DNA of 64,000 nt from Tricholoma matsutake. Lineage: Eukaryota > Basidiomycota > Agaricomycetes > Agaricales > Tricholomataceae. Position numbers and translations under genes: made by a program. Location of the stretch: assembly GCA_026075535.2 (NCBI GenBank), contig AP026548.1, forward strand, positions 3,162,001 through 3,226,000, in the 5' to 3' direction. A model generated the notes under the pieces. It made no database searches. It was not told the DNA's origin and was given only the letters and a program-made list of their open reading frames with translations. Of this stretch, positions 1 to 10,049 are shown piece after piece; the stretch's first letter is position 1; each line of letters starts with the position of its first letter.

Positions 1-29
1 ACATCAAGATCATCAAATTTCACTGAAAT

Positions 30-271
30 CATTTAGCCAGAAATTTCAAATTGACAAAATCTAAATATTACTTCTATTGCAACAAGCATCAGCTGCCATT
101 GTTGCCATTTGTTCACAGTCAACTGCGAGTTGAACTGATAGTGAAAGTGGAGGAAGTGGGCCAGGATTCTCTTGGTTATAGATTGGCCAAATTGCCTTTC
201 ATTTAGCCAGAAATTTCAAATTGACAAAATCTAAATATTACTTCTATTGCAATATGCATCAGCTGCCATTG
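30..271. repeat. Direct repeat pair of about 70 bp
   Basis: A block of about 70 bp beginning ATTTAGCCAGAAATTTCAAA occurs at 30-101 and again at 200-271, 170 bp apart, with only small differences near the right end. Nothing between or around the copies looks coding. The whole stretch 1-570 holds no gene I can support; it is AT-rich intergenic or decayed sequence. Confidence 0.75.
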
Positions 272-804
272 CGAGATTCTGGAACGTGGTATGTAGCACT
301 ACATCTCATTATTAGATACTAGAATGATAATATTTCTTATTGATAACAGGTGGGGCCAGGCATCAATGAAATTGCCCCTTCCTTCTGATCAAGGGTTTTG
401 CTTGATGTCAACCAAAGTCAGCAGGACTTGTTGCTGGCATTGGGAGTGGTACATGTGGCTGTGGGAGAGCTCTTGATAGAAAGGGAAGATCTTGTAGATG
501 ATGAGGAAATCTCCGATGTGGAATGTCCAGTCCAACTTACCTTGCCTTTAACCCGATGATCAAAAGTAGATAGGGCACAGCACGGGTATGGGTACAGGTA
601 TGGGATTGCCATACCCAGGCAACACTGTACCTTTTTCCACAGTGTTATGGGTATGTGTGGGTATGCTGGTACCCGGATTTTGGTCAGGTGAGTAATCATC
701 TGACCTTGTTGAATACTCATGACACATCTATTTCTAAACTATACGACGATCCAACCACCACCATAGCATGGCCCAAACAATGCAAATCGTCATTTGGGCC
801 TATA

Positions 805-1041
805 GTAAGTTTTTTTGTGTTTCATTTCTTGTTTTTTGTAAACTAATTGATTATGTTTCTTCTTTTTCAGGTTCTAAACTACTGATAACAATGGATGACA
901 ACAGCTAACGACACACACCCAACAGTGCCACATCACCTGGGTCCAAACGACATGATTGCGTTGTTTGGGCCCATGGTAAGTTTTTTTTTTTGTTCATTTC
1001 TGTTTTTGTAAACTAACTATTTTGTTTCTTTCATTTCATAG
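805..1041 (+). other. Two spliceosomal-intron-like spacers
   Basis: 805-870 runs GTAAGTTTTTTT...CTAATTGA...TTTTTCAG and 976-1041 runs GTAAGTTTTTTTT...CTAACTA...TTTCATAG. Each has a consensus donor, a poly-T tract, a branch-like CTAA(C) and a pyrimidine-AG acceptor, and is 66 bp long. The flanking 'exons' carry the CCCAAACGA/TCGTTTGGG hairpin but no reading frame. Matching spacers occur in the elements at 4147-6194 and 8163-10472. Splicing is inferred, not shown. Confidence 0.6.
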
Positions 1042-1239
1042 GTTGGAATTCCCTCAGAATGAGGAGCTCACATGGAATGACCCCATGCCAACACTGCCAC
1101 ATCACAATGGCACACCACCTGCCCCAGCCTCCTGAGCAACTGCTCGTGGGGTGGATAGCAGGTGGAATGACGATGATGACCAGGAGGAGGACCCAAGGAT
1201 CCAACTGCTCGTGGGGTGGAATTGGGGATCAACAACTAC

Positions 1240-1512
1240 AGGCAGCACCCCCCCCCTCTCTCGCTGCAAATGCAAGCGGGGGGGTTACTCATTCTGTTCT
1301 TGGCAACTACAGGCACCACCCCCCTCCCTTGCTCCAAATGCGAGAGGGGGGGTTTTTTGTTTTGTTTTCATTGACTACAGGCACCACCACCCCCTCCCTC
1401 ACTCAAAATGCAGAGGGGGGGGTTTCTATATTAGTTTAATGTAATTTATTTATTAGAATAGGTCCACCACCCCCTCCCTCGCTCCAAATGCGAGCGAGGG
1501 GGTTTCTATTAA
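1240..1512. repeat. Array of C/G-rich hairpins
   Basis: Four successive units of the form CACCCCC(T)CCCTCGC-TCCAAATGC-GAGAGGGGGG each fold back on themselves, separated by 30-60 bp AT-rich spacers. Similar hairpin runs with other stem sequences lie at 5580-5740 and 8655-8900, so this is a module of the element family. Short open frames here are by-products of the repeats. Confidence 0.65.
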
Positions 1513-1700
1513 CTTAATTTACTATTCAAATATGTATTCTTCTTGAAACCCCCAAATAACCACGGGTAACCCATGCTGTGCCCTAAAAGTAGATAATGGA
1601 GTCTTGGTGATTGGAAGTCTGCTTATGGCTATGCAACTTATGTAACGATCAACATTGGATATATTTACTTGAAACTTGAGAGATGGTCAGATAACCAGCC

Positions 1701-2308
1701 ATGAGCATCAACTGGAATGTATTGCCAGTGTTTATCCATGAAGGTGTCGTTGATTTTCCCTTTTCAAACAATGCTGAAGCACAAGAATTCATGGATCTTC
1801 TCTGCTCATGGAGTTTGTTCATGGTGGCAATCAGTCCCGATAACAATCATTCAACAGAGCATAAATTGCAGTATCTGGAAATGATTAGAGAAGAATCAGT
1901 AAGTGAACCAATGGGAAATGTCATTTCATTTGGTTTTCTAAAATTGGGCAGGCTGCGGGTTGACAATTCCTGGGGAAATGTTATCTGAAGAGCTTCCAGA
2001 TTATAGTTCCAGAAGTTTATAAGCAAATGCATCATATTGTCAAGGCAGAGGAAGAGCCCCTTGGACTCCTTAAAAAGATTAGAGGATTGCATTCTAATTA
2101 CTTGGAAGAACATCCCACCACTAGTGGCCAGAAAAGACAGCCCTGGTTCTCAATATCTTTGAACAACCAGTGGGGTATGAGTCTGGAGCAAGCACTTTGG
2201 GCACAAAGAGAATTTGTGAGTGATCCTCTTCATCTTGGATTTAATTTTAAATGTAACTGGACAATGCTCATTGTGATCATCATAGAACATCACTGGTGAT
2301 GAAAACAC
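1701..2308 (+). pseudogene. Left part of a decayed gene split by the gypsy element
   Basis: The sequence has coding character with fungal introns. One candidate intron begins GTAAGTGAACC near 1902. A good one runs from GTGAGTGATCC at 2216 to CATCATAG at 2285. The exon before it (from about 2005) encodes a helical, charged stretch including MHHIVKAEEEPLGLLKK. The exon after it starts NITGDENT and is interrupted at 2308 by the LTR. Removing the retroelement and one target duplication lets this frame continue at 14100 as RQHQLLPAMMAAYRNML. The frames upstream of 2005 need a frameshift. I do not recognise the family. Confidence 0.5.
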
Positions 2309-2539
2309 TGGAGGCATGCAGTCTCTCAGGGTCTCGTCTACTACTAGATGAGACAGTTTGGACAGGGCTCACGTCTACTACTAGATGTGAGTTGGAAAGG
2401 ATGCAGACAAGCAAACCCCCTTCTCTATCTGCAACATGCGCATGTCTATCTACGAGGTCACATGACCACTAAGGGGAATGCCGGACTCTGGCACAGCTCT
2501 GCTATGGGCTCTGCTATGTGCACTACTGCCACGGCTACA
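2309..2539 (-). repeat. 3' LTR of the gypsy element
   Basis: 231 bp, reading TGTAGCC...GCCTCCA on the minus strand (TG...CA ends). It aligns without gaps to 13865-14095. I counted about 22 mismatches by eye, nearly all transitions. Confidence 0.88.
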
Positions 2540-2540
2540 T

Positions 2541-2556
2541 GTGCCCCTCCTCCAAA
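2541..2556 (-). other. Polypurine tract candidate
   Basis: On the minus strand the purine-rich run TTTGGAGGAGGGG ends a few bases before the 3' LTR starts with TGTAGCC. This is the expected place for the plus-strand DNA primer of an LTR retrotransposon. Confidence 0.5.
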
Positions 2557-2710
2557 TAGCAATGCCCTCATTGCAATCTCAACTCAGAGAATGAAGAGAT
2601 GCATATGTATGTACAAGGCACCAATGCCTTACCCTCACCTTGGCCCATGTACCCCAGGAGGCATGTCCATGACAATTGCTCCCCCTAAAGGCCCAATGTA
2701 GAAATGGTGT

Positions 2711-3034
2711 TTAGGGCCACAGGTACCTTCTGGGACCTTGTCCATCATCATAGTCAGCTCTTGGATTGGTCAGGGTTACTGGGTGTGCATCTTGTGAAGG
2801 CCATAAATGAGCAGCCGGCAGAAAGTCGATGTTGGGTGGTATTGGGATAGCAAGTCGTTCTTGAACTAGCTCTGGGTTGACAAAACTGGGTAACTCCCCC
2901 AGTTCGATATCGTCGTATTCAGGGTCTGGTTGTGGTTGTTTTGATGTGAGGATGAGAGGGCTGAGGAACACCATGACAATGAAGAATAGGGTATATCCAG
3001 AAAACCATCCGTTATTTGAGGCTCTTGCATTCAT
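2711..3034 (-). CDS. Small membrane-segment ORF downstream of integrase
   Basis: A 107-residue frame lies between the integrase C-terminus and the 3' LTR of the gypsy element. After a short N-terminus (MNARASNNGWFSGY) comes one hydrophobic stretch, roughly residues 14-31 (TLFFIVMVFLSPLILTS). An acidic, proline-rich tail follows (PDPEYDDIELGELP, AIPIPPNIDFLPAA). It has no family I recognise. Position and topology recall a third ORF of some gypsy elements, but there is no signal-peptide/cleavage pattern that would justify calling it an envelope. It could also be a captured exon. Confidence 0.45.
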   Translation of the reverse strand: MNARASNNGWFSGYTLFFIVMVFLSPLILTSKQPQPDPEYDDIELGELPSFVNPELVQERLAIPIPPNIDFLPAAHLWPSQDAHPVTLTNPRADYDDGQGPRRYLWP

Positions 3035-3147
3035 TAGACTGAGTGTGGGTTGAGCGAGGTGGTTGAAGCAATCTAGGGCCTCTAATATATAGGGAGTCGG
3101 GCTTTAAAATAATCGGTGTTAGTCAGCAGCCAGGGCCATTGCTGAAC

Positions 3148-3651
3148 TCAGCTCAGGGTTGATGGTTCCTGCTCTGCTCCATGCTCTATATCCTCCCAAT
3201 CTGTATTGTTATCATCATCGATCACCTGTCTTCCTTCTACCCTTTGCACAATGTCTTCTTTGGCTTCCTGCTTACTCCGCAGCTTTTCAATCTCTGCTTG
3301 TACTTTGTGTAGCACTGTGCCGCTACATGGAATGAACCTTTGTAGTCGCCTGGAGGAGAACCTGTTGCCAATAGGTAATCCTTTGAGAGTCTCCAACTTG
3401 TAAGAATTGCGGTCCCTGCTTGTTACTCAGCATGGTGCTGACCACCTAGGCTCAGGTAATCCTTTGAGAGTCTCCAACTTGTAAGAATTGCGGTCCCTGC
3501 GTGTTACTTGGCATGGTGCTGACCACCTAGGCTCCATCTTCCTTTCTACCTTAAATGTGAAGTCCAGGTCACTCCTGTATACCTGTACGAGTTGTCCTGC
3601 TTTGAATATGACCTCTCTTGGAGCTTGGGCTAATAGTCTCCTGTCGAACAC
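3148..3651 (-). pseudogene. Integrase C-terminal domain of the gypsy element
   Basis: The frame begins FDRRLLAQAPREVIFKAGQLVQVYRS. This is the small beta-barrel (GPY/F-like) module that follows the catalytic core in Ty3/gypsy integrases. It continues through KMEPRWSAPCQVTRRDRNSY, LETLKGLPIGNRFSSRRLQRF and an acidic, coiled tail ending near 3148. It is cut from the core (7040-8130) by the insertion at 3652-7029. An 81-bp in-frame tandem duplication lies at 3373-3534; the downstream copy carries a TGA where the other has CAA, so the frame is broken there. Confidence 0.75.
3373..3534. repeat. 81-bp tandem duplication inside integrase
   Basis: 3373-3453 and 3454-3534 are two copies of one 81-bp unit starting AGGTAATCCTTTGAGAGTCT. 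They differ at a few positions, including the CAA/TGA codon on the minus strand. Eighty-one is a multiple of three, so the duplication itself kept the frame (27 codons). Confidence 0.85.
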
Positions 3652-4455
3652 TGATAGGTTGTCTCCTCAGCTCAAAGGCCGATTCACTGTTTTGACCACA
3701 TTCTAATCACATTGGATAACTCACATGAGGTCCCAGAAGCAGCGCAACCACTCCCGACCAAGCCTACCGAGCGCGATCGAACATCGTCGAGCATCGTTGA
3801 ATGCGGTCAAGCATCATTGAACATTGTCAAGCATCGTATCGAACGTGATCAAACAGCGCGAGCATCGTATCGAATGCGATCAAACATTGTCGAGCATTGT
3901 CAAACGCGATCAAACATCGTTGAACATCAAAAGTTGACATTGGACACTATATCGCTATTCCAATGGTCATCGCACACATGCCAGACGTATCCCCTACCAT
4001 TGTCGAACAATATTGCACCAATATCAGGCCACGAACGAAGTCAGAAGAATCTTCAAAAATCTTCAAAAAACATCGAACCTCAAAAAACATCGTTGGACAC
4101 AGTATTTTCTATTCAAATGATCTTTGGGCGCATGCTGGACACATGGAGGTCTTTACACTCCCCCCCGTATTCCTATAGGAATCCGATGATTCCGATGATT
4201 CTGATCAGAGTCCGATCGGAATCCGACCATATTCCAATGTCATTTTCACCAGCCAAATTGACATGAAATGGCAGGTTCAGTCCTAGTCCAGTCCGATGCA
4301 GTCCGATCGGACCATCGGAATTTCCTAGGAATTTCTGGCCATAGGAATCACATAGGAATATTCCAAGGTTATGCAGAGACATCAGACAACATAGGATTCT
4401 GATAGGAATGATAGCAGCATTGCTTAGTAATAGTAGAAAAAGTAGAAACACATGG

Positions 4456-4530
4456 CAGAATTGAACCCCAGAGCTCTAATATGATTATATAAACTTACAG
4501 TAACAACAAGACCACTACACTAAGCGGTCA
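4456..4530 (-). other. tRNA-like A-box/B-box module, left end of copy A
   Basis: On the minus strand GCTTAGTGTAGTGGT (4511-4525) resembles an RNA polymerase III A box. GGTTCAATTC (4458-4467), about 45 bp downstream, resembles a B box. It does not fold as a complete tRNA by eye. It matches the module at 10050-10132 in the sister element. It points outward toward the left terminus. Confidence 0.5.
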
Positions 4531-4799
4531 TTGCAGGTATGTGCTCGTACTGCACTACATACCGTTCCCGTGGGTGTGATGACAAAGCACAAAGCTGCAT
4601 CACCACACCTGCCAGTTCATCATTCTCCCACCACCACCACCAACGACGACGATGATGACCACGGCCGCCTCCCCACCTCAACCACCACCACCACCACCAT
4701 ACCCACTCCCACTCCCACTCCCGTGCCATCAAGAGGGGCCAATGGCCATCAACGGACACAAGCACCCCCCAAACGACGGAATCGTCATTTGGGCCGCGG

Positions 4800-5005
4800 T
4801 AAGTTTTTTTTTTTTCATTTGTTTCTTGTTTTCTAAACTAACTAACATCTTTCTTTTGTTTTTTAGGTCCTAAACTACAGGGTAACAACGGATGGACGGA
4901 CGGACTGGCCCAAACGACGCAATCTGCATCGTTTGGGCCCTAGGCAAGTTTTTTTTTTCCCTTTGATTTTGAGTTTACACTAACTGTTTTTCTTTCATCT
5001 TCTAG
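4800..5005 (+). other. Two intron-like spacers around a 33-bp hairpin
   Basis: 4800-4866 (GTAAGTTTTTTT...CTAACTAAC...TTTTTTAG) and 4944-5005 (GCAAGTTTTTTT...CACTAAC...CTTCTAG, a GC-AG type) flank a segment containing the palindrome GGCCCAAACGACGC-aat-CTGCATCGTTTGGGCC (4907-4939). Both acceptors are followed by a G(T)TCTAA or GTCCTAA sequence, as in the other family members. Confidence 0.6.
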
Positions 5006-5579
5006 GTTCTAAGCTGTTGGTAACAGCGGAGGGACGCGAGACGACCCTGACGATGCCGCCAGGGCCCCACCATGAACACCCATGGAGACAAAGAGGGACA
5101 GGGAGGGAGATGAGGAAGTGATGACGATGATGATGATGACAGGGAGCGGGAGATGAGAAGGTGGAGGGGGAGATGAGAGGGTGGAGGGTGGAGGGGGAGA
5201 TGAGGGGAAGGCGATGGGCACCAGCACTGGACAAGACAAGGGCGGCAAGGGATGATGAGGGGGGGACAACGAGGGGGTGGGGACAACGAGACGGCACCCT
5301 GAAAGACACACCACTCACCACCAGCCTCGCGAGCAACTGCTCGTGGGGTGGACAGTGGGTGGAATGATGATGAGGAGGGGGAGACAAGGGAGGAGGAGAC
5401 GAGGGACACACAGGGGACACCACACCACCGCCATGAGCATCTGCTTATGGGGTGGATTGTGGGGTCTACAAGAAGGAGATGGCGCCCCAACACCCGAACC
5501 CCACCGCTGCGAGCTTTGCTCGTAGGGTGGAACGGGTGCTAATGGCCATGTCACCACCTCCACACCGAAACACAATGCA

Positions 5580-5740
5580 CCACCACTCCCTCCCCTCCCG
5601 CAAAACGGGGGGGGTGGTTTTTTGTTTTTGTAGAATTTTAAATAGTATAATTAATTGTCTCCCCCCTGCATTTGCGTTGGGGGGTATTTTTTTAATCTAT
5701 ATTAGTTATATTAGTTCCTCGCATCTTTGCGAGGGCTAAT
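5580..5740. repeat. C/G-rich hairpins of copy A
   Basis: Three fold-back units lie in a row: CCTCCCGCAAAACGGGGGG, CCCCCCTGCATTTGCGTTGGGG, and CCTCGCATCTTTGCGAGG. They are separated by AT-rich DNA, matching the arrangement at 1240-1512 and 8655-8900. Confidence 0.6.
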
Positions 5741-5831
5741 CAATTTTTTTTCGAGCTCTCGTGAGGGAGGTTAAAAATATGTGAACTATCCCTAAGTGCA
5801 TTAAATGGACTTTGTATTACATATTTAATAA

Positions 5832-5920
5832 TTCTCCTGTGGCTCAACTGGTTGAGTGCTTGTTTAGTCATCATGTGACTTACATCCCATGGTCCATGGT
5901 TCAATCCCTGCTTTACCCAC
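5832..5920 (+). other. tRNA-like A-box/B-box module, right end of copy A
   Basis: TGGCTCAACTGGTTGAG (5840-5856) has the form of a tRNA D-arm/A box and GGTTCAATCCC (5898-5908) that of a B box. The spacing of about 42 bp suits internal pol III promoters. Its counterpart in the sister element is at 8475-8562. It points outward toward the right terminus. A CCA-tailed cloverleaf was not found. Confidence 0.55.
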
Positions 5921-6714
5921 TTATTTTGTAAGCACTTGGGGAAAGTTAAGTCTTCCAAAATGTGGTAGTCCGACTTCATGTTGGAATTGCATAGGACTTT
6001 ACTAGGACTTTACTAGGAATTTCTTGGAAACAACAGTACATGGTCATCAAAATACATTCCGATCAGATTCCTATTGGACTACTAGGACTAGTGTCAGACT
6101 AGTAGGACTCCTATTGGATTCCAATCGGACTCTTATCGGAAAACTCGGACTCCTAGGACTCCAATAGGAATATGGGGGGGAGTGCAAAGTTTACGACACA
6201 TGGGACACTATATCGAGTATATCGAACACATTTCAACCCCATGTGCACGCATACAATCCGCTCAAAGCAGTTTCTGATCTTCTATTCAATTTATAACAAG
6301 GACAGTCTGGTTTTAGCTATTCTTTCTTATTATTTCTTCATCATGTGTTATATTCACCCTTTCTAAGCTCGCTTTATTGTTCTGATATACTTATATTGTC
6401 TTTTGCCTCTAGTTTTCCACATGTTTGCCTCATGTTCTCTAGCCTTTTTAGGTACTTTCTTTATTTTATATAAAAAGATGTACTAGATACAAAGAAAAAG
6501 AAGAAAGTCATCGTCTTCCTCCCAGATCACAGTGATTTGAGAGTAAAGTTTAGTCTTATTCAGTCCAAAGTTTGGTGTTTTATGCTAAACTTCCTCAAAA
6601 TTCCTCAAAATTCCTTGCATTATGCTATTTTCGCTCTCGCTTCCCTCGATTAGCCTTTTTGTCACTTCTACTACTCGTCTAGTCCCCTGATCTTGCGTCC
6701 GAACATACCTGCGC

Positions 6715-6865
6715 ACTCGAAATTCCTCGAAACCTCTTCGAAAAATATTGCGACATCTCGAAAAGCATCGCGACATCTCGAAAATCATTGCGACATCTCG
6801 AAAATCATCGCAAAGTCTCGAAAATCATCGCAACACCTCGAAAATCATCGCAAAGTCTCGAAACA
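6715..6865 (+). repeat. Short tandem repeat TCGAAAATCATCGC
   Basis: Nine or so degenerate copies of a 15-16 bp unit (CTCGAAAATCATCGCAAAG / CTCGAAAATCATTGCGACAT) run through the right arm of the 3652-7029 insertion. The open frame across it is a repeat artefact. Confidence 0.7.
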
Positions 6866-7039
6866 CATTCTTTTAGCCTTGAACTGCTTCGACAAGCAGT
6901 TGTTTTATGACTATTTGATGGTCGGTCTGACAGGTGACATCTAGAGGGCCTCACAACCTTCCTCTGACTCATGTTATACCATCTGAAGCCATTTTGTGGG
7001 TTTTGTTTGGGTTTCTGGGTTGAGTATCATCAATGCCAG

Positions 7040-8130
7040 CTTCCGTTTATGGGCATGAGATAATATGTGCTTGTACCCATCTAATCGCTGCTGTTCCATG
7101 TATGCCATCTGGACCCCCACTTCACCAGTTGACACTTCCTGTTCTGCTCAGTCCACTGGAGTGTGCTTTGTGTTGATCACGATGCCTAGAAGAAGTTCGT
7201 TTGGTGAGAATTTGAGATTTGGCAGTATGCAATTATTAAGGGATTCAATGGCTTCCTCAAGGTGGTCAGGCCATGAAGCTGGTAGGTCATTTGCATTGCA
7301 TTCGTCTTCCCCTAGATCGGGTGAGCATAGCCTCTTCAATCTCCCCAACAATTTTGCGTTCATCCCTTCTATGAGGCCATTGATCCAGGGGGAATATCCT
7401 GGGACGATCTGCAACTCAACCTTACATGTGGTGCATGCTTCACGAAAAGTGTTGTTGTCAAACTCGGGTCCTCCATCAACCATGAGGGCTTCAGGTGCTG
7501 TGAACGTGGTACAAATGTTGTTGAATGTTCTACATGTGGTTGCAACTGTTGCAGCTGTCTTGAGTTTATCTGCCCAAACATGTTGTGAGTAGACGTCTGC
7601 GTATAATGCAATTTTTGTGAAACCCCCTTTTCCTTTTGGCATTGACAGTGTGTCTCCCACAAGCAGTTCAAATGGGTGTCGCCGCATTATGGGCTCTAGT
7701 AGTGAATGTAAGTGTTTTGGGCCATGTCCTTTGCACTTACCACAATCCATGATCGCCTTGGTGATGGATTGGTCTAGATGTGGGCTGGCTATCTTGTCCA
7801 TTAGTGTGATCTTCACATTATCTCGGTGGAAATGTCCTTGGCTCTGGTGTACCTCCCATGCTAGTGTGACTGCCTCCAATTGTGGTACACATTCTACTCG
7901 TGGTTTTGCCCGTGTAGATTTGGTGTCACCAATCCTCCAAAGCTTACCGTCTTGGATTATGTACCCTTCTGCCCAGTCCTTGGCTTTCTTCTGTTCCTTA
8001 ATACTCCTCCTGTGATCTAGTTCAGCCAGCACCTCTATAACAGTTAGGAATACTTTTTCATTAGCAAACTGGGTTTTGAGAGCATCATAAATGAGTGGTG
8101 ACTCAATTTTGAATATGTCATTCTGAATGC
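7040..8130 (-). pseudogene. Integrase core of the gypsy element
   Basis: The main open part is 7148-8032. The N-terminal zinc-binding motif is visible as HQSQGHFH...CGKCKGHG (HHCC). The catalytic acidic triad follows: GDTLSM (first Asp), DGGPEFDN (second Asp), and EGMNAKL (Glu). Upstream, codons back to the 8163 insertion continue in frame (TQFANEKVFLTVIEV), with one TGA in SEDWEA-stop-TGIQND that is best read as a mutated CGA. Downstream, VD-stop is followed by in-frame AEQEVSTGEV...HKRKLA up to the 3652-7029 insertion. The core residues look intact but the polyprotein is broken. Confidence 0.85.
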
Positions 8131-8239
8131 CCGTTCATGCTTCCCAATCTTCACTTACTGTCTGAACTTTACACTCCCCCACAGAGTCCTGGAGGAATCC
8201 TGGTAGTCCTACCAGGAAGACTAGGAATCCTCCAGGAAT

Positions 8240-8365
8240 CCAGTGGGACTCACCAGGACTCACCAGGACTCCAGTGGGACTCACCAGGAATCCAGTGGGA
8301 CTCACCAGGACTCCAGTGGGACTCACCAGGACTCCAGTGGGACTCACCAGGAATCTAGTGGGACT
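8240..8365. repeat. Subterminal tandem repeat of copy B
   Basis: A 19-20 bp unit (CCAGTGGGACTCACCAGGA, alternately ...ACT and ...AT) is repeated about six times just inside the left end. A related run (AGTCCTGGTAG) lies at 10190-10250 just inside the right end. Confidence 0.7.
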
Positions 8366-8474
8366 CAGTATCCTAAAGTCATACCATAATGGAAAGTCAA
8401 TTTGAGATATCTTATGAGTTTCAAGTGCTTCGGACTTCATGAATTTCACAAAGTACCTACAAAATAAGTTTGGT

Positions 8475-8562
8475 CAGAGCAGGGATTGAACTCCAGAACT
8501 CATGATCAGGAATCACATGACAAACCAAACAAGTGCTTAACCAGTTGAGCCACAGGAGAATT
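8475..8562 (-). other. tRNA-like A-box/B-box module, left end of copy B
   Basis: On the minus strand TGGCTCAACTGGTTAAG (8536-8552) and GGAGTTCAATCC (8483-8494) match A and B boxes, and the surrounding sequence matches 5832-5920 of copy A (TTCTCCTGTGGCTCAACTGG). It faces outward. Confidence 0.55.
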
Positions 8563-8654
8563 ATTAGCTGCCAATATAAAAATGTATTTATACCCTCAAA
8601 CTCACACTTAGGTATTTCTCTCTCAAAGCTCACAATTAAGATCAAATAAAATTT

Positions 8655-8900
8655 ATTAACTACATCCCTCACATTGGATGCGAGGGATATGATACACCAT
8701 TAATTACATGAAAAAAATCTCCCCCACACAAGGTGCGAGGGGGAGTCCTACAAATATATACATATAAAACTAATCTCCCCTTGCGTTCGATGCGAGGGGA
8801 GCACTACAATTATAAAGAAAAAGAAAGAAAAACCCCTCACCCACGTTTTACGTGGGTGAGGGGGAAGGTATTACCATAAATAAAAAATGAAAAAAACCGC
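8655..8900. repeat. C/G-rich hairpins of copy B
   Basis: Successive fold-back units: CCTCACATTGGATGCGAGGG, CTCCCCCACACAAGGTGCGAGGGGGAG (27 bp stem-loop), CTCCCC-TTGCGTTCGATGCGA-GGGGAG, and CCCCTCACCCACG-TTTTA-CGTGGGTGAGGGG. The stems differ in sequence between units but each is self-complementary, so the fold rather than the sequence is shared. Confidence 0.65.
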
Positions 8901-9354
8901 CCCATGCAAAATGTGGGGGCAGCCTGGTGAGTTGTGCCTGTCATCCTGTCCCCATCATCCTGGGTGGCCAGGCTTTCGTTGTCGCTGTCCTCATTGTTGC
9001 TGTCCTGGGCATCGTTTCCGTGCTGCTCATGGTTGCTGTGCCCTTCCTGGTCATCATTGCCATCCTGGCTGTCTCCCGCTGTGTAGTGGTGGCCATCATT
9101 GCCATTCCACCCGCAATCTACCCCATGAGCAGTGGCTCATGGGGCTGGAGGCGGGTGGTGTGTTGTTGTCATCGTCCGTCATGGTTGGCGGCCATGCTTT
9201 GCATTCTCGGGGTTCTGGTGCTGGTAGGCGGTGGTGTCGTCGTTGTCGTCGACTGCACACACTCACAATCCACCCTACGAGCAGAGGCTCGCAGGCGTGG
9301 GGTGGGTGTGTTGGGTTGTCTCATGTCCGGCCATCATTACCAGTAGAGTAGAAC

Positions 9355-9785
9355 CTATAAAACAAACGAAACGAGTTAGTTAGTTTATAAAAACAAAAAG
9401 CAAACAAAAAAAATTACTTAGGGCCCAAATGACGCGATCTGCATCGTTTGGGCCTGTGTTCCATCCAGTCTCACTGTAGTCAGTAGCTAGTACTTAAACA
9501 GTTGTCAGTGACCAAAAAAATAAGAGAAAAAAAACTTACTTACAGCCCTCCCTCTCTGCATCGTCATTCTCCATTTCTTCGTTCTTTGTTTGTCATTTGT
9601 CGCTTGTCATCTGTTGTCTGTTGCTCGCTTGTCATTTGTTGTTTGTTGCTTGTTGTCTGTTGTCTGTTGCTCGCTTGTCATTTGTCGTTTGTCGTTTGGT
9701 GTCATCTTGTTGTCATGATATAGTTAGAACCTAAAGAAGGAAAGAAAATATTAGTTAATTCAATAAAAAAAAAGTAAAAAACATT
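9355..9785 (-). other. Intron-like spacers and hairpin of copy B
   Basis: On the minus strand, GTAATGTTTTTTAC...TTAACTAA...CTTCTTTAG (9785-9730) and GTAATTTTTTTG...CTAACTAACTC...TTTTATAG (9418-9356) match the spacers of copy A. Between them lies GGCCCAAACGATGC...GCGTCATTTGGGCC (9421-9454). A third, weaker one starts GTAAGTAAGTTTTTT near 9545. Confidence 0.5.
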
Positions 9786-10049
9786 ACCTGGGCCCCAAAC
9801 GACATCCGTCATTGTTTGGGCCTGAGGTGGTTCAAATACGGCCATTGGTGGCATTAGACAATGTGGTGGTGGCCATAGGAGCAGTGGCAACAGGTGTTGA
9901 CAGAGGGGAGGCGGTGGAAGAGAGGTGGCATCGTCGTTGAGAGTGGTGGTGATGTGGATGATGAGCTGGCAGTGTTGATGACGCAGCTGTGTGCTTTGTC
10001 ATGCACAGCTGCCCCAATGCTACCTAGAGCAGTTAGTGGATATACATTG

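Larger units (their letters stand above)
571..1585. mobile_element. hAT-like non-autonomous element (MITE) with 8-bp TSD
   Basis: The left end TAGGGCACAGCACGGGT (571-587) is mirrored by the right end, which closes with GCTGTGCCCTA at 1585. The element is flanked by the direct repeat AAAGTAGA at 563-570 and 1586-1593. TAGGG...CCCTA ends with an 8-bp target duplication are the hAT superfamily signature. There is no transposase inside the 1015 bp. The body holds two intron-like spacers, hairpins of CCCAAACGA...TCGTTTGGG type and a run of C/G-rich hairpins. Similar internal modules recur in 4147-6194 and 8163-10472. Confidence 0.8.
4147..6194. mobile_element. Non-coding TIR element with 9-bp TSD (MULE-like), copy A
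   Basis: The direct repeat GACACATGG occurs immediately outside both ends (4138-4146 and 6195-6203). The inverted ends are AGGTCTTTACACTCCCCCCC on the left and, on the opposite strand, TAAACTTTGCACTCCCCCCC on the right. Next to the ends are degenerate short repeats (AGGAATCCGATGATTCC type at 4175-4330, GGACTCCTATTGG type at 6060-6170). A 9-bp duplication is typical of Mutator-like elements, but there is no transposase, so the assignment rests on TSD length. The 2048-bp body carries two outward tRNA-like modules, two intron-like spacers and GC hairpins. Confidence 0.75.
3652..7029. mobile_element. Insertion splitting the gypsy integrase (possible solo LTR), itself interrupted
   Basis: Integrase coding sequence stops at about 7032 (HKRKLA) and resumes at about 3650 (FDRRLLAQAP), so the segment between is an insertion. 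Its ends read TGATAGG...GAGTATCA, LTR-like TG...CA termini with a 5-bp inverted match, but I found no clear target duplication. Without the nested 4147-6194 element it is about 1.3 kb. It contains TATA-like TATATAAAAAG near 6465 and no ORF, which fits a solo LTR. The left part is built of a CGATCAAACATCG / CGAGCATCGT motif (3760-3930) and the right part of TCGAAAATCATCGC (6715-6865). Confidence 0.5.

Noticed and set aside
2348..2701. 117-residue plus-strand ORF
   Set aside because: Covers the 3' LTR and adjacent untranslated DNA of the minus-strand gypsy element.
4995..5575. Several overlapping Pro/His-rich and Arg/Gly-rich ORFs on both strands
   Set aside because: Low-complexity purine/pyrimidine DNA of the non-coding element; all frames are open by composition.
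8887..9351. Overlapping 139-154 residue ORFs, some hydrophobic (VAVLIVAVLGIVSVLL)
   Set aside because: They lie in G/C-rich hairpin DNA inside a non-coding element; two frames are open over the same bases and neither is conserved in the sister copy.
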